Below are positions 1 to 6,538 of a DNA stretch of 24,668 bases, in pieces. The DNA is from an uncultured Lachnospiraceae bacterium. Its GTDB lineage: Bacteria; Bacillota; Clostridia; Lachnospirales; Lachnospiraceae. A program made the position numbers and the translations under genes. The stretch spans positions 8,827 through 33,494 of the forward strand of contig CARUOB010000005.1 in NCBI GenBank assembly GCA_949076555.1, given 5' to 3'. The notes beneath the pieces were generated by a model, which was given only the letters and a program-made list of their open reading frames with translations, was not told where the DNA came from and did not search any database. Position 1 is the stretch's first letter, and every line of letters starts with the position of its first letter.

Positions 1-1
1 A

Positions 2-106
2 CTCGGCGCGGGGGCGAAGATTCTGGCGCCGGAAACCGTGGCGGACGCTTACCGGCTTCATTTGCAGAAAACGCTTGCATTATATGAAGGGGAACAGGCG
101 GACTAA
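2..106 (+). CDS. C-terminal end of a WYL-domain transcriptional regulator (partial)
   Basis: The reading frame is open from the window edge and stops at TAA 104-106, giving 34 residues. The pattern LGAGAKILAPETVADAYR followed by a helix ending in TLALYE resembles the extreme C-terminus of WYL-domain regulators, where a 'lG..v.vl.P..l...' strand and helix close the protein. WYL proteins are ligand-sensing DNA-binding regulators. The N-terminal helix-turn-helix and the WYL core lie outside the window, so the specific family and target cannot be named. A terminator follows directly, so this gene is transcriptionally separate from nrdD. The call rests on a short stretch and is moderate at best. 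Confidence 0.5.
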   Translation, partial: LGAGAKILAPETVADAYRLHLQKTLALYEGEQAD

Positions 107-114
107 TTGCTTTT

Positions 115-146
115 GGGATATGTCACAAAAAGGCATATCCCTTTTT
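115..146 (+). terminator. Rho-independent terminator after the WYL-type gene
   Basis: An 8-bp perfect stem (GGGATATG at 115-122, CATATCCC at 134-141) with an 11-nt loop is followed directly by TTTTT. It starts 9 nt after the upstream stop codon and separates that gene from the nrdD promoter. Confidence 0.85.
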
Positions 147-170
147 GGCATTTTTTGCGAAGTGTTTGCA

Positions 171-199
171 TTGACATAACATGTTTATTACCGTATACT
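171..199 (+). promoter_or_regulatory. Sigma-A promoter of the nrdD operon
   Basis: A perfect -35 TTGACA (171-176) and a near-consensus -10 TATACT (194-199) are separated by exactly 17 bp. The predicted start point near 206 falls just before two NrdR-like boxes, so a repressor bound there would lie over the initially transcribed region. Confidence 0.85.
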
Positions 200-207
200 A
201 GTCCTAA

Positions 208-254
208 ACCGCAAGATATTGTATTATTATGTTAACTGACACTATATTTTGTGG
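208..254 (+). promoter_or_regulatory. Tandem NrdR-like boxes controlling nrdD
   Basis: Two 16-bp imperfect palindromes, ACCGCAAGATATTGTA (208-223) and ACACTATATTTTGTGG (239-254), resemble the known NrdR box (roughly ACACwATATwTTGTGT). Their starts are 31 bp apart, about three helical turns. Paired boxes at about 31-32 bp are the known arrangement for the ATP/dATP-sensing repressor NrdR, which controls ribonucleotide reductase genes. The second box covers a possible TTG start at 249, which argues for the later ATG as the nrdD start. NrdR itself is not in the window. Confidence 0.8.
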
Positions 255-296
255 AAAAACTGCAAAAATGCAGGGGATAAAGCTACGGAGGGGCGT

Positions 297-2486
297 ATGA
301 GTAGTAAATTTGAATTGGGTCATTTGGAAGGGGAGAATTATGGTCTTGAATACCAGCCGGACAAAGGCGTGAAGGTGATCAAGAAGGACGGAAGTCTGGA
401 GGCGTTTAACGTCCAGAAAGTGATCGATGCGGTGGGGAAGAGCGCATACCGTGCCCTCACCAAATTTACGGAGGAGGAGAAGCGTCATATCTGTCAGACG
501 GTTGTCGATAAGGTGAATGAGCTGAACGAGGAGAAGATACCTATTCAGATCATGCACAATATCGTGGAGAGCGCGCTGGAAGATGTGAAGCCGATTGTGG
601 CGAAGAGCTATCGCGATTATCGCAATTACAAGCAGGATTTTGTGCGCATGATGGACGACGTCTATAAGAAGAGCCAGTCTATCATGTATATCGGTGATAA
701 GGAGAATGCTAATACGGACAGCGCTCTTGTCTCCACGAAGCGCAGCCTGATTTTTAACCAGTTTAACAAAGAGCTTTACCAGAAATTTTTTATGACCACG
801 GAGGAGATTCAGGCATGCAGGGACGGCTATATTTATGTCCATGATATGTCCGCGAGAAGAGATACGATGAACTGCTGTCTCTTCAATGTGGCGGAGGTGC
901 TTTCCGGCGGTTTTGAGATGGGAAATATATGGTACAACGAGCCGAAGACGCTGGATGTGGCATTCGATGTCATAGGCGATATCGTTTTGAGCGCGGCGAG
1001 CCAGCAGTACGGCGGTTTTACGGTGCCGGAGGTGGATAAGATTTTAGAGCCGTACGCGGTGAAATCTTACAAGAGAAATATCGAGAAATATAAAAAGCTG
1101 GGAATTGACACGGAAACAGCGGAAGCGGAATCCCTTGCGGATGTGACGAAAGAGTTCGAGCAGGGCTTTCAGGGCTGGGAATACAAATTTAATACGGTGG
1201 CAAGCAGCCGCGGTGATTATCCTTTCATTACCGTGACTGCCGGAATCGGGACAGGGCGTTTTGCGCGGCTGGCGACGATTCAGATGCTCAACGTACGCAG
1301 GATGGGGCAGGGAAAGAAGGAATGCAAGAAACCTGTGCTTTTCCCCAAGATTGTTTTTTTATATGATGAGAATTTACACGGTTCGGGCAAAGAGCTTGAG
1401 GACGTGTTTGAGGCCGGGGTAAAGTGCTCCGCGAAGACGATGTACCCCGACTGGCTGAGCCTTACAGGAAAAGGGTATATCGCCAGCATGTACAAGCAGT
1501 ACGGCAAAGTGATTTCGCCTATGGGGTGCCGTGCGTTCCTCTCGCCATGGTATGAGAGGGGCGGTATGCATCCGGCTGACGAGAAGGATGTGCCTGTCTT
1601 TGTGGGAAGATTTAATGTGGGAGCGGTTTCGCTGCATCTGCCCATGATTCTGGCGAAATCCAGACAGGAGGGCAGGGAGTTTTATGAGGTGCTCGACTAT
1701 TACCTGAATCTGATCCGCCAGCTTCACATCAGGACATATGCTTATCTGGGCGAGATGCGCGCGTCCACGAACCCGCTTGCCTATTGCGAAGGCGGTTTTC
1801 TGGGTGGCCATCTGCAGCTTCACGATAAGATTAAGCCGATTTTAAAGTCTGCGACAGCCAGCTTCGGCATTACGGCGTTCAACGAGCTGCAGGAACTTTA
1901 CAACGGGAAATCGCTTGTGGAGGACGGCGCTTTCGCCTTGGAAGTGCTGGAACACATCAACCATAAGATTGAGGAGTATAAAGAAGCGGACGGGCATCTT
2001 TACGCAATTTATGGCACACCGGCTGAGAATCTCTGCGGTTTGCAGGTGAAACAGTTCAGGGCCAAGTACGGCATTGTGGAGGGTGTGTCCGACAGGGACT
2101 ATGTGTCCAACAGTTTCCACTGTCATGTGACAGAGGATATCACGCCGATAGAAAAGCAGGATTTGGAGTACCGATTCTGGGAGATGGCAAACGGCGGAAA
2201 GATCCAGTATGTGAAATATCCGATCGATTATAATATGGAAGCCATCAAGACGCTGATCCGCAGGGCGATGGATATGGGCTTTTATGAGGGTGTGAACCTG
2301 TCACTGGCTTATTGTGACGACTGCGGGCATCAGGAGCTTGAGATGGACGTCTGTCCCGTATGCGGCAGCCGCAATCTGACCAAGATCGACCGCATGAACG
2401 GGTATCTCGCCTATTCCCGCGTCCATGGCGACACCCGTCTGAGCGAAGCAAAAATGGCGGAGATCGCGGAGAGGAAGAGCATGTGA
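297..2486 (+). CDS. nrdD: Anaerobic (class III) ribonucleoside-triphosphate reductase
   Basis: This enzyme reduces ribonucleoside triphosphates to dNTPs using a glycyl radical, in the cytoplasm and only without oxygen. The 729-residue length fits the family. In order: an N-terminal ATP-cone (about residues 25-120, starting VIKKDGSLEAFN), the 10-stranded barrel core with a Cys pair in MNCCLFN, and a C-terminal zinc site with Cys at 673, 676, 686 and 689. The glycyl-radical loop follows as RMNGYL (Gly about 702). I chose ATG 297 because GGAGGGG lies just upstream at 287-293; the longer TTG-start version would begin inside an NrdR-like box. nrdG follows after 244 bases holding palindromic repeats. 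Whether it uses formate or a thioredoxin-like reductant cannot be decided here. Its own stop codon lies inside the first arm of those repeats. Confidence 0.96.
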   Translation: MSSKFELGHLEGENYGLEYQPDKGVKVIKKDGSLEAFNVQKVIDAVGKSAYRALTKFTEEEKRHICQTVVDKVNELNEEKIPIQIMHNIVESALEDVKPIVAKSYRDYRNYKQDFVRMMDDVYKKSQSIMYIGDKENANTDSALVSTKRSLIFNQFNKELYQKFFMTTEEIQACRDGYIYVHDMSARRDTMNCCLFNVAEVLSGGFEMGNIWYNEPKTLDVAFDVIGDIVLSAASQQYGGFTVPEVDKILEPYAVKSYKRNIEKYKKLGIDTETAEAESLADVTKEFEQGFQGWEYKFNTVASSRGDYPFITVTAGIGTGRFARLATIQMLNVRRMGQGKKECKKPVLFPKIVFLYDENLHGSGKELEDVFEAGVKCSAKTMYPDWLSLTGKGYIASMYKQYGKVISPMGCRAFLSPWYERGGMHPADEKDVPVFVGRFNVGAVSLHLPMILAKSRQEGREFYEVLDYYLNLIRQLHIRTYAYLGEMRASTNPLAYCEGGFLGGHLQLHDKIKPILKSATASFGITAFNELQELYNGKSLVEDGAFALEVLEHINHKIEEYKEADGHLYAIYGTPAENLCGLQVKQFRAKYGIVEGVSDRDYVSNSFHCHVTEDITPIEKQDLEYRFWEMANGGKIQYVKYPIDYNMEAIKTLIRRAMDMGFYEGVNLSLAYCDDCGHQELEMDVCPVCGSRNLTKIDRMNGYLAYSRVHGDTRLSEAKMAEIAERKSM

Positions 2487-2709
2487 AAACAGCGAGTCAT
2501 AAACATAGGATCTCTGCTTGCAGAAGATCCTATGTTCATGACGAGCGTCCATCATGAGCGAAGGCGGAGCCGCAGCGAATGAGGGCTCTGCATGGAATGC
2601 AGAGGTTTTCACATCTGAGAAGGTATTGTGTTCATGACGAGCGTCCATCATGAGCGAAAGCGAAGCCGCAGCGAATGAGGGCTCTGCATGGAATGCAGAG
2701 GTTTTCACA
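2482..2709 (+). repeat. Palindromic intergenic element with two tandem 81-bp copies
   Basis: The nrdD-nrdG gap holds two direct copies of an 81-bp unit (2533-2613 and 2629-2709) that differ at only two positions, with a 96-bp period. Each unit contains the hairpin CTCTGCAT-GGA-ATGCAGAG and ends in GTTTTCACA. The matching inverted arm TGTGAAAAC lies at 2482-2490 and overlaps the nrdD stop codon, so 2482-2613 is bounded by 9-bp terminal inverted repeats. A further 12-bp-arm hairpin (AACATAGGATCT at 2502-2513, AGATCCTATGTT at 2525-2536) lies at the left end. There is no coding sequence and no T-tract, so these are not simple terminators. The form resembles REP/MITE-type dispersed palindromes. 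Confidence 0.8.
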
Positions 2710-2730
2710 GGAAAGTGAGAGAGACATTTT

Positions 2731-3240
2731 ATGAGATACCATAACATAACAAAGGACGATATGCTAAACGGCGACGGTCTGCGGGTGGTACTCTGGGTAG
2801 CCGGGTGTTCCCACTGCTGTAAGGAGTGTCAGAACCCCCTTACATGGGACCCGGACGGCGGTATTCCTTTTGACGAGACGGCGAAGCGGGAAATCTTTTC
2901 ACAGTTAGAGAAACCTTACATCAGCGGCATTACTTTTTCGGGCGGAGATCCGCTTCATTCGGCCAACAAGCTGGGTGTGAGAAACCTGATGGAAGAGGTA
3001 AAAGAGAAATATCCGAATAAAACAATCTGGCTTTACACGGGGGACCGATGGGAGGATGTTCTGCATTATCCGATGATGCAGTATGTGGATGTTCTTGTGG
3101 ACGGAGAATTTCAAAAGGAACAAAAGGACGTGAAACTTCTCTGGAAAGGGAGCAGTAACCAGAGGGTGATTGACGTACAAAAGAGTTTACAGCAGACCGA
3201 TCCCTCAAATCCGGTGCTTTACTGTGAGAATTATGCGTGA
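2731..3240 (+). CDS. nrdG: Anaerobic ribonucleotide reductase activating protein (radical SAM)
   Basis: This is the radical-SAM activase that uses S-adenosylmethionine and a [4Fe-4S] cluster to install the glycyl radical on NrdD. At 169 residues it is a typical NrdG. The CX3CX2C cluster motif is visible as CSHCCKECQNP near residues 26-36, followed by the family-typical TFSGGDPL stretch. It shares strand and pathway with nrdD, but 244 bases of palindromic repeats intervene. The ribosome binding site is poor: there is no clear AGGAGG at the right distance before ATG 2731, only GA-rich sequence. Expression may therefore depend on structure in the repeat-derived leader (inference). Confidence 0.95.
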   Translation: MRYHNITKDDMLNGDGLRVVLWVAGCSHCCKECQNPLTWDPDGGIPFDETAKREIFSQLEKPYISGITFSGGDPLHSANKLGVRNLMEEVKEKYPNKTIWLYTGDRWEDVLHYPMMQYVDVLVDGEFQKEQKDVKLLWKGSSNQRVIDVQKSLQQTDPSNPVLYCENYA

Positions 3241-3294
3241 CGAAAAAAAGAGACAGATCGCAGTAAAAGGCTCTGACATGGAGGAAGGGTGTAA

Positions 3295-3726
3295 ATGGAA
3301 CAGATTAAAATCAAATATTTTACGGATCAAATTGAGAAGCTGGCTTACATAGACGGCAAGTCGGACTGGATTGACCTGCGCGCGGCGGAGGATGTGGTCT
3401 TAAAAAAAGGAGAGTTTAAGCTGATACCCCTTGGGGTGGCGATGGAACTGCCGACAGGGTATGAGGCGCATGTGGTGCCGAGAAGTTCTACCTTCAAAAA
3501 TTTCGGTATCATACAGACAAACCATCAGGGTGTGATCGACGCTTCCTACTGCGGGGACAACGACCAGTGGTTTATGCCGGTCTATGCGGTCAGGGATACA
3601 AAGATCCATGTAAACGACCGGATCTGCCAGTTCCGTATTGTGGAGAACCAGCCGAAGATCATTTTTGACGAGGTGGCACACCTTAACAATGCAGATCGGG
3701 GTGGACACGGTAGCACAGGAAAGTGA
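3295..3726 (+). CDS. dut: dUTP diphosphatase, trimeric dUTPase type
   Basis: It hydrolyses dUTP to dUMP and pyrophosphate, supplying dUMP for thymidylate synthesis and keeping uracil out of DNA. All five trimeric dUTPase motifs appear in order in 143 residues: WIDLRAAED, PRSSTF, GVIDASYCGDNDQW, DRICQFRI and the C-terminal glycine-rich RGGHGSTGK. GGAGGAAGG (3280-3288) precedes ATG 3295 at workable spacing. It follows nrdG by 54 bases on the same strand, so nrdD-nrdG-dut form a deoxynucleotide-supply unit. Phages also carry this family and an integrase follows. However, its base composition matches nrdD/nrdG rather than the AT-rich integrase, so I read it as chromosomal. Confidence 0.93.
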   Translation: MEQIKIKYFTDQIEKLAYIDGKSDWIDLRAAEDVVLKKGEFKLIPLGVAMELPTGYEAHVVPRSSTFKNFGIIQTNHQGVIDASYCGDNDQWFMPVYAVRDTKIHVNDRICQFRIVENQPKIIFDEVAHLNNADRGGHGSTGK

Positions 3727-3739
3727 TTTTCACTTTCCT
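3717..3739 (+). terminator. Perfect hairpin at the end of dut, possible terminator lacking a T-tract
   Basis: A 9-bp perfect stem (AGGAAAGTG at 3717-3725, CACTTTCCT at 3731-3739) with loop ATTTT overlaps the dut stop codon. It is followed by ATAATACAT rather than a run of T, so termination would be weak. The boundary from moderate GC to AT-rich foreign sequence falls right here. A terminator that lost its T-tract at the junction is one explanation (inference). Confidence 0.4.
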
Positions 3740-3759
3740 ATAATACATAGAAAAATGAG

Positions 3760-4998
3760 GTGAAATACATAGATACAAATATAAATGATTTGTTGAAATT
3801 TGCAATGGATAATGATATGATTGATATATCATACATGCAAGAACAAGTGCAAATGAAAAAAAGAGAGGAGATATTAAAACAACATCCATATAAAATATGG
3901 GAAGATAAGAATGGATATTGGAACACATATCTACCAAATGGAAATGAAAGGAAACGCATTAAGAAAAGAGACAAAAATGACCTAATAAATATTATCATAA
4001 AATTCTGGAAATCAAAACAAAGCGATTCCAATTCTTTTAGAAAAAGATATGATATATGGATAGACAGACAGAGAAAATGCGGTAGATCTGACAACACTAT
4101 TTATAAATATCAATGTGATTTTAAGCGTTTTTTTGAAGGAGATAAAATTTGTAAAGAGGATATTTTACAAATAGATGATGAATATATTTACTTGTTCATA
4201 CAGCGATTACTTGAGCGAAAGCCAATACCTTATAGGGCATTGAAAGCTATGTTTGGATATATGAATGGAGTTTTCGAAAAAGCAATCATAGATAAAGTAA
4301 TCTGCAATAATCCATGTAAATATGTTGATCTGCCAACATTCAAACATTTGTGTCTGGAGGAAAGAGAAAAGAGTGCATCTGAAAGAACTCTTAGTGTTTC
4401 AGAAAAAAATGCTCTGCTAAAAAAATTGGATTCTGATGGCAAACCAGATTATATTGTGAAATATGCAGTAGAATTAGCAATGTATACTGGCATGAGGGTC
4501 GGAGAACTTGCAGCTTTAAGGTGGGAAGATATTGATTTTTCTCAAGAAGAAATTACAATTAGACATTCGGAGAAACATAATCGTCTAACAAATGAGTATA
4601 CAATATCAACAACCAAAAACAGCAAGATCAGAAAAATTCCTCTTACTAATGAAATGAAAACAGTATTATTTAGAGTAAAGGAAGCAGAAATTAAAAATGG
4701 ATTCATTAGTGAATGGGTATTTTCAGACGAAAATGGCAGAGTGCATTCAAGAGTGATATCAAATTGTGCCAGAAACCGGACAGCGTCTAAAGAATTTACA
4801 AATCCCAAAAGCATTCATGCGATTAGAAGGACTGTAAATTCTGATATGAGATGTAGCGGCGTATCGCCAGTTGTTGCGGCATCATTATTAGGTCATACTG
4901 TGAAGGTAAATAACGAGAATTATACTTATGATGTATCAGATATGAATTATAAACATTCAGTTATTTCTCAAATAAACAAACGTATGAAATGCATTTGA
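3760..4998 (+). CDS. Tyrosine recombinase / phage-type integrase
   Basis: This is a site-specific recombinase for integration or excision of a mobile element. Within 412 residues I see an N-terminal AT-rich-binding region, a SAM-like core-binding domain (about 90-200) and the catalytic domain. Catalytic residues are Arg246 in TGMRVGELAALRW, a Lys near 286-289, HAIR with His353 and Arg356, His379 in LLGH, and the nucleophile Tyr388 or Tyr390. All are present, so it appears intact. The start is uncertain: only GTG 3760 is in frame after TAG 3748-3750, and GAGGTG at 3757-3762 overlaps it instead of preceding it. The gene is strikingly AT-rich against its neighbours. No excisionase, relaxase, capsid or other element gene is in the window. 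It is followed by a tandem repeat and a tRNA 3' end that look like its attachment site. Confidence 0.93.
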   Translation: MKYIDTNINDLLKFAMDNDMIDISYMQEQVQMKKREEILKQHPYKIWEDKNGYWNTYLPNGNERKRIKKRDKNDLINIIIKFWKSKQSDSNSFRKRYDIWIDRQRKCGRSDNTIYKYQCDFKRFFEGDKICKEDILQIDDEYIYLFIQRLLERKPIPYRALKAMFGYMNGVFEKAIIDKVICNNPCKYVDLPTFKHLCLEEREKSASERTLSVSEKNALLKKLDSDGKPDYIVKYAVELAMYTGMRVGELAALRWEDIDFSQEEITIRHSEKHNRLTNEYTISTTKNSKIRKIPLTNEMKTVLFRVKEAEIKNGFISEWVFSDENGRVHSRVISNCARNRTASKEFTNPKSIHAIRRTVNSDMRCSGVSPVVAASLLGHTVKVNNENYTYDVSDMNYKHSVISQINKRMKCI

Positions 4999-5015
4999 GA
5001 ACACTTTGAGAACAC
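4994..5015 (+). repeat. Tandem 11-bp direct repeat, candidate integrase arm-type sites
   Basis: TTTGAGAACAC occurs twice with no gap (4994-5004 and 5005-5015). The integrase stop codon lies inside the first copy. Short direct repeats next to the core site are typical arm-type binding sites for tyrosine integrases, and a tRNA-like core lies about 55 bases downstream. That they are bound by this integrase is inferred. Confidence 0.6.
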
Positions 5016-5068
5016 TATCATTCTGAGAGGATAAAACCCTTGATTTTACGGGAGTTTTGAAATGCTCT

Positions 5069-5093
5069 GTGGGTTCAAGTCCCACCACCAGCA
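5069..5093 (+). other. 3' end of a tRNA gene, candidate integrase attachment core (attR-like)
   Basis: The sequence holds a perfect T-arm (GTGGG 5069-5073, loop TTCAAGT, CCCAC 5081-5085), a 7-nt acceptor 3' strand CACCAGC and a discriminator A at 5093. No matching 5' acceptor strand (GCTGGTG-like) or D-arm lies upstream, where integrase sequence is found instead, so this is a tRNA fragment and not a gene. The acceptor and T-arm sequence suggest a tRNA-Leu-like parent, but the isotype is uncertain. Tyrosine integrases commonly target tRNA 3' ends and leave such a duplicate beside the int gene. The core may extend left towards 5036. Confidence 0.6.
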
Positions 5094-5112
5094 TTGATAG
5101 AAAGTCTGGAAT

Positions 5113-5174
5113 AATATGCTCCTCATATGGTAGATAATGGAAATAATCCAAAACTATCATATGAGGAGCATATT
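5113..5174 (+). repeat. 21-bp inverted repeat between the tRNA remnant and anSME
   Basis: AATATGCTCCTCATATG (5113-5129) and its exact reverse complement (5158-5174) extend inward by one G-T and three more pairs, giving a 21-bp stem with a 20-nt loop. There is no T-tract. A 9-codon lysine-rich open frame (ATG 5176, MSKRKHKTM, stop) follows at once. This could be the remains of an insertion sequence end plus the first codons of its transposase, but I cannot assign a family. Confidence 0.6.
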
Positions 5175-5245
5175 TATGTCTAAAAGAAAACACAAAACCA
5201 TGTAATCCGTAAAACCAGCCGTTATAGAAGAAAGGAAAGAAGCCG

Positions 5246-6364
5246 ATGCCGAATATCAACGTACTAATAAAACCCGCTTCGGGGATGTGTAATCTGCAGT
5301 GTAAGTATTGCTTTTACTGTGACGAAACTAAGAACAGAGAAGTGGAATCTTACGGATTTATGGAGGAGGAAACGCTGGAGAAGGTGATACGGAAAGCGCT
5401 GGATTTTTCGGATACGGCATGTACGATTGCCTATCAGGGTGGGGAGCCTTTTTTGCGGGGCCTTGATTTCTTTAAGAAATCGGTAGACCTGCAAAAAAAA
5501 TATAATACCAGGGGCATAAAAATAGCAAATGCCATACAGACAAACGGCACCTGTCTGGACGAAGATTGGGCGAAATTTTTAAAGGAAAATCACTTTCTTG
5601 TGGGAATTTCCTTGGACGGTACTATGTTTACCCATGATTCTTTCCGGGTTGACCAAAAGGGGCAGGGAACCTTTGAACGGGTGATGGAGGGGATCGGGCT
5701 GTTGAAAAAGTATGATGTGGATTTCAACATTCTGACAGTGGTGAATGCAATAACGGCTAAGAAAATTACACAGATTTATGACTATTATAAACAAAACGGC
5801 TTTATGTATTTGCAGTTTATTCCCTGTCTGAATCCGCTTGGAATGGAAACGGAACGTTTTCCCCATACGCTTACGCCCAAAGTTTACGGACATTTTTTGA
5901 AAACGCTGTTTGACTTGTGGTATAACGATTTTAAAAAAGGAGTTATTGTGCATATCCAGCAGTTTGAAGAGTATGTCAGAATGCTTCTTCTCATGCAGCC
6001 GGATGTATGCGGTATGAGCGGTATATGCTCCTGCCAGAACGTGGTGGAGGCTGACGGGGGCGTTTATCCGTGCGACTTTTATGTGCTGGATGAATATAAG
6101 CTGGGTAACTTAAATCGGCATTCTTTTGAAGAAATTCACGAAAAAAGAAAAGAACTCCATTTTGTAGAAGACTCGGCAATTATGCATGATGATTGTAAAA
6201 AATGTAAGTATGCTCCCATATGCAGGGGCGGATGCAGAAGGCACCGGGTGGCCGCAAGCAATCAAAGCCCTAAGAATTATTTTTGTGAGTCCTATTATGA
6301 ATTTTTTAGCTATTCGATGAACAGATTGGAGGAGGTTGCTGCTTTTTATAATAAAAATTACTAA
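5246..6364 (+). CDS. Anaerobic sulfatase-maturating enzyme (anSME), radical SAM/SPASM
   Basis: anSME oxidises the active-site Cys or Ser of type I sulfatases to formylglycine without oxygen, acting in the cytoplasm before or during folding. The 372-residue protein has the radical-SAM motif at Cys15, Cys19 and Cys22 (CNLQCKYC). The SPASM region carries cysteines at 255, 261, 276, 317, 320, 326, 330 and 347 for two auxiliary clusters, with Asp277 directly after Cys276. From memory, these positions match the characterised Clostridium perfringens anSME almost residue for residue, including its catalytic Asp277. AGGAAAG lies 7 nt before ATG 5246. The cognate sulfatase lies about 3.3 kb downstream after the transporter genes. 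A plain SPASM peptide maturase is a less likely alternative, given the match and the sulfatase neighbour. Confidence 0.92.
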   Translation: MPNINVLIKPASGMCNLQCKYCFYCDETKNREVESYGFMEEETLEKVIRKALDFSDTACTIAYQGGEPFLRGLDFFKKSVDLQKKYNTRGIKIANAIQTNGTCLDEDWAKFLKENHFLVGISLDGTMFTHDSFRVDQKGQGTFERVMEGIGLLKKYDVDFNILTVVNAITAKKITQIYDYYKQNGFMYLQFIPCLNPLGMETERFPHTLTPKVYGHFLKTLFDLWYNDFKKGVIVHIQQFEEYVRMLLLMQPDVCGMSGICSCQNVVEADGGVYPCDFYVLDEYKLGNLNRHSFEEIHEKRKELHFVEDSAIMHDDCKKCKYAPICRGGCRRHRVAASNQSPKNYFCESYYEFFSYSMNRLEEVAAFYNKNY

Positions 6365-6442
6365 TTTTTTTGGACGAATTAGACAGGATTTGTAAAATTT
6401 AGCCTATTTCGTACAACTTTTTAAACTACTAGCCAAAACTTG

Positions 6443-6472
6443 TTGAGAGAGAAAATCAAAATATGCTATATT
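6443..6472 (+). promoter_or_regulatory. Promoter of the tctCBA-sulfatase-regulator operon
   Basis: A -35 TTGAGA (6443-6448) lies 18 bp before a -10 TATATT (6467-6472), which also carries the extended -10 TG at 6464-6465. It lies 67 bp before the tctC start. The rest of this gap (6365-6442) is AT-rich, with a weak inverted repeat (ACGAATTAG 6374-6382, CTATTTCGT 6404-6412). Confidence 0.6.
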
Positions 6473-6477
6473 GAAAT

Positions 6478-6492
6478 CACATCAGAGATGTG
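6478..6492 (+). promoter_or_regulatory. Candidate operator, perfect palindrome at the transcription start
   Basis: CACATC-AGA-GATGTG is a 15-bp perfect inverted repeat placed at the predicted start of transcription, 6 bp after the -10. That position suits repression by the dimeric GntR/LacI-hybrid regulator encoded at the end of the operon. The binding partner is inferred from context only. Confidence 0.5.
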
Positions 6493-6538
6493 CGAAAAAC
6501 TGCAGGGATCGTAAAATTATGAAAAAGGAGATGTGAAG

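Noticed and set aside
3295..3726. dut as part of the integrated mobile element
   Set aside because: Its base composition matches nrdD/nrdG, it follows nrdG closely, and the AT-rich shift begins only after its stop codon.
5005..5093. Complete tRNA gene
   Set aside because: Only the T-arm and 3' acceptor strand can be formed; no 5' acceptor strand, D-arm or convincing anticodon arm is present.
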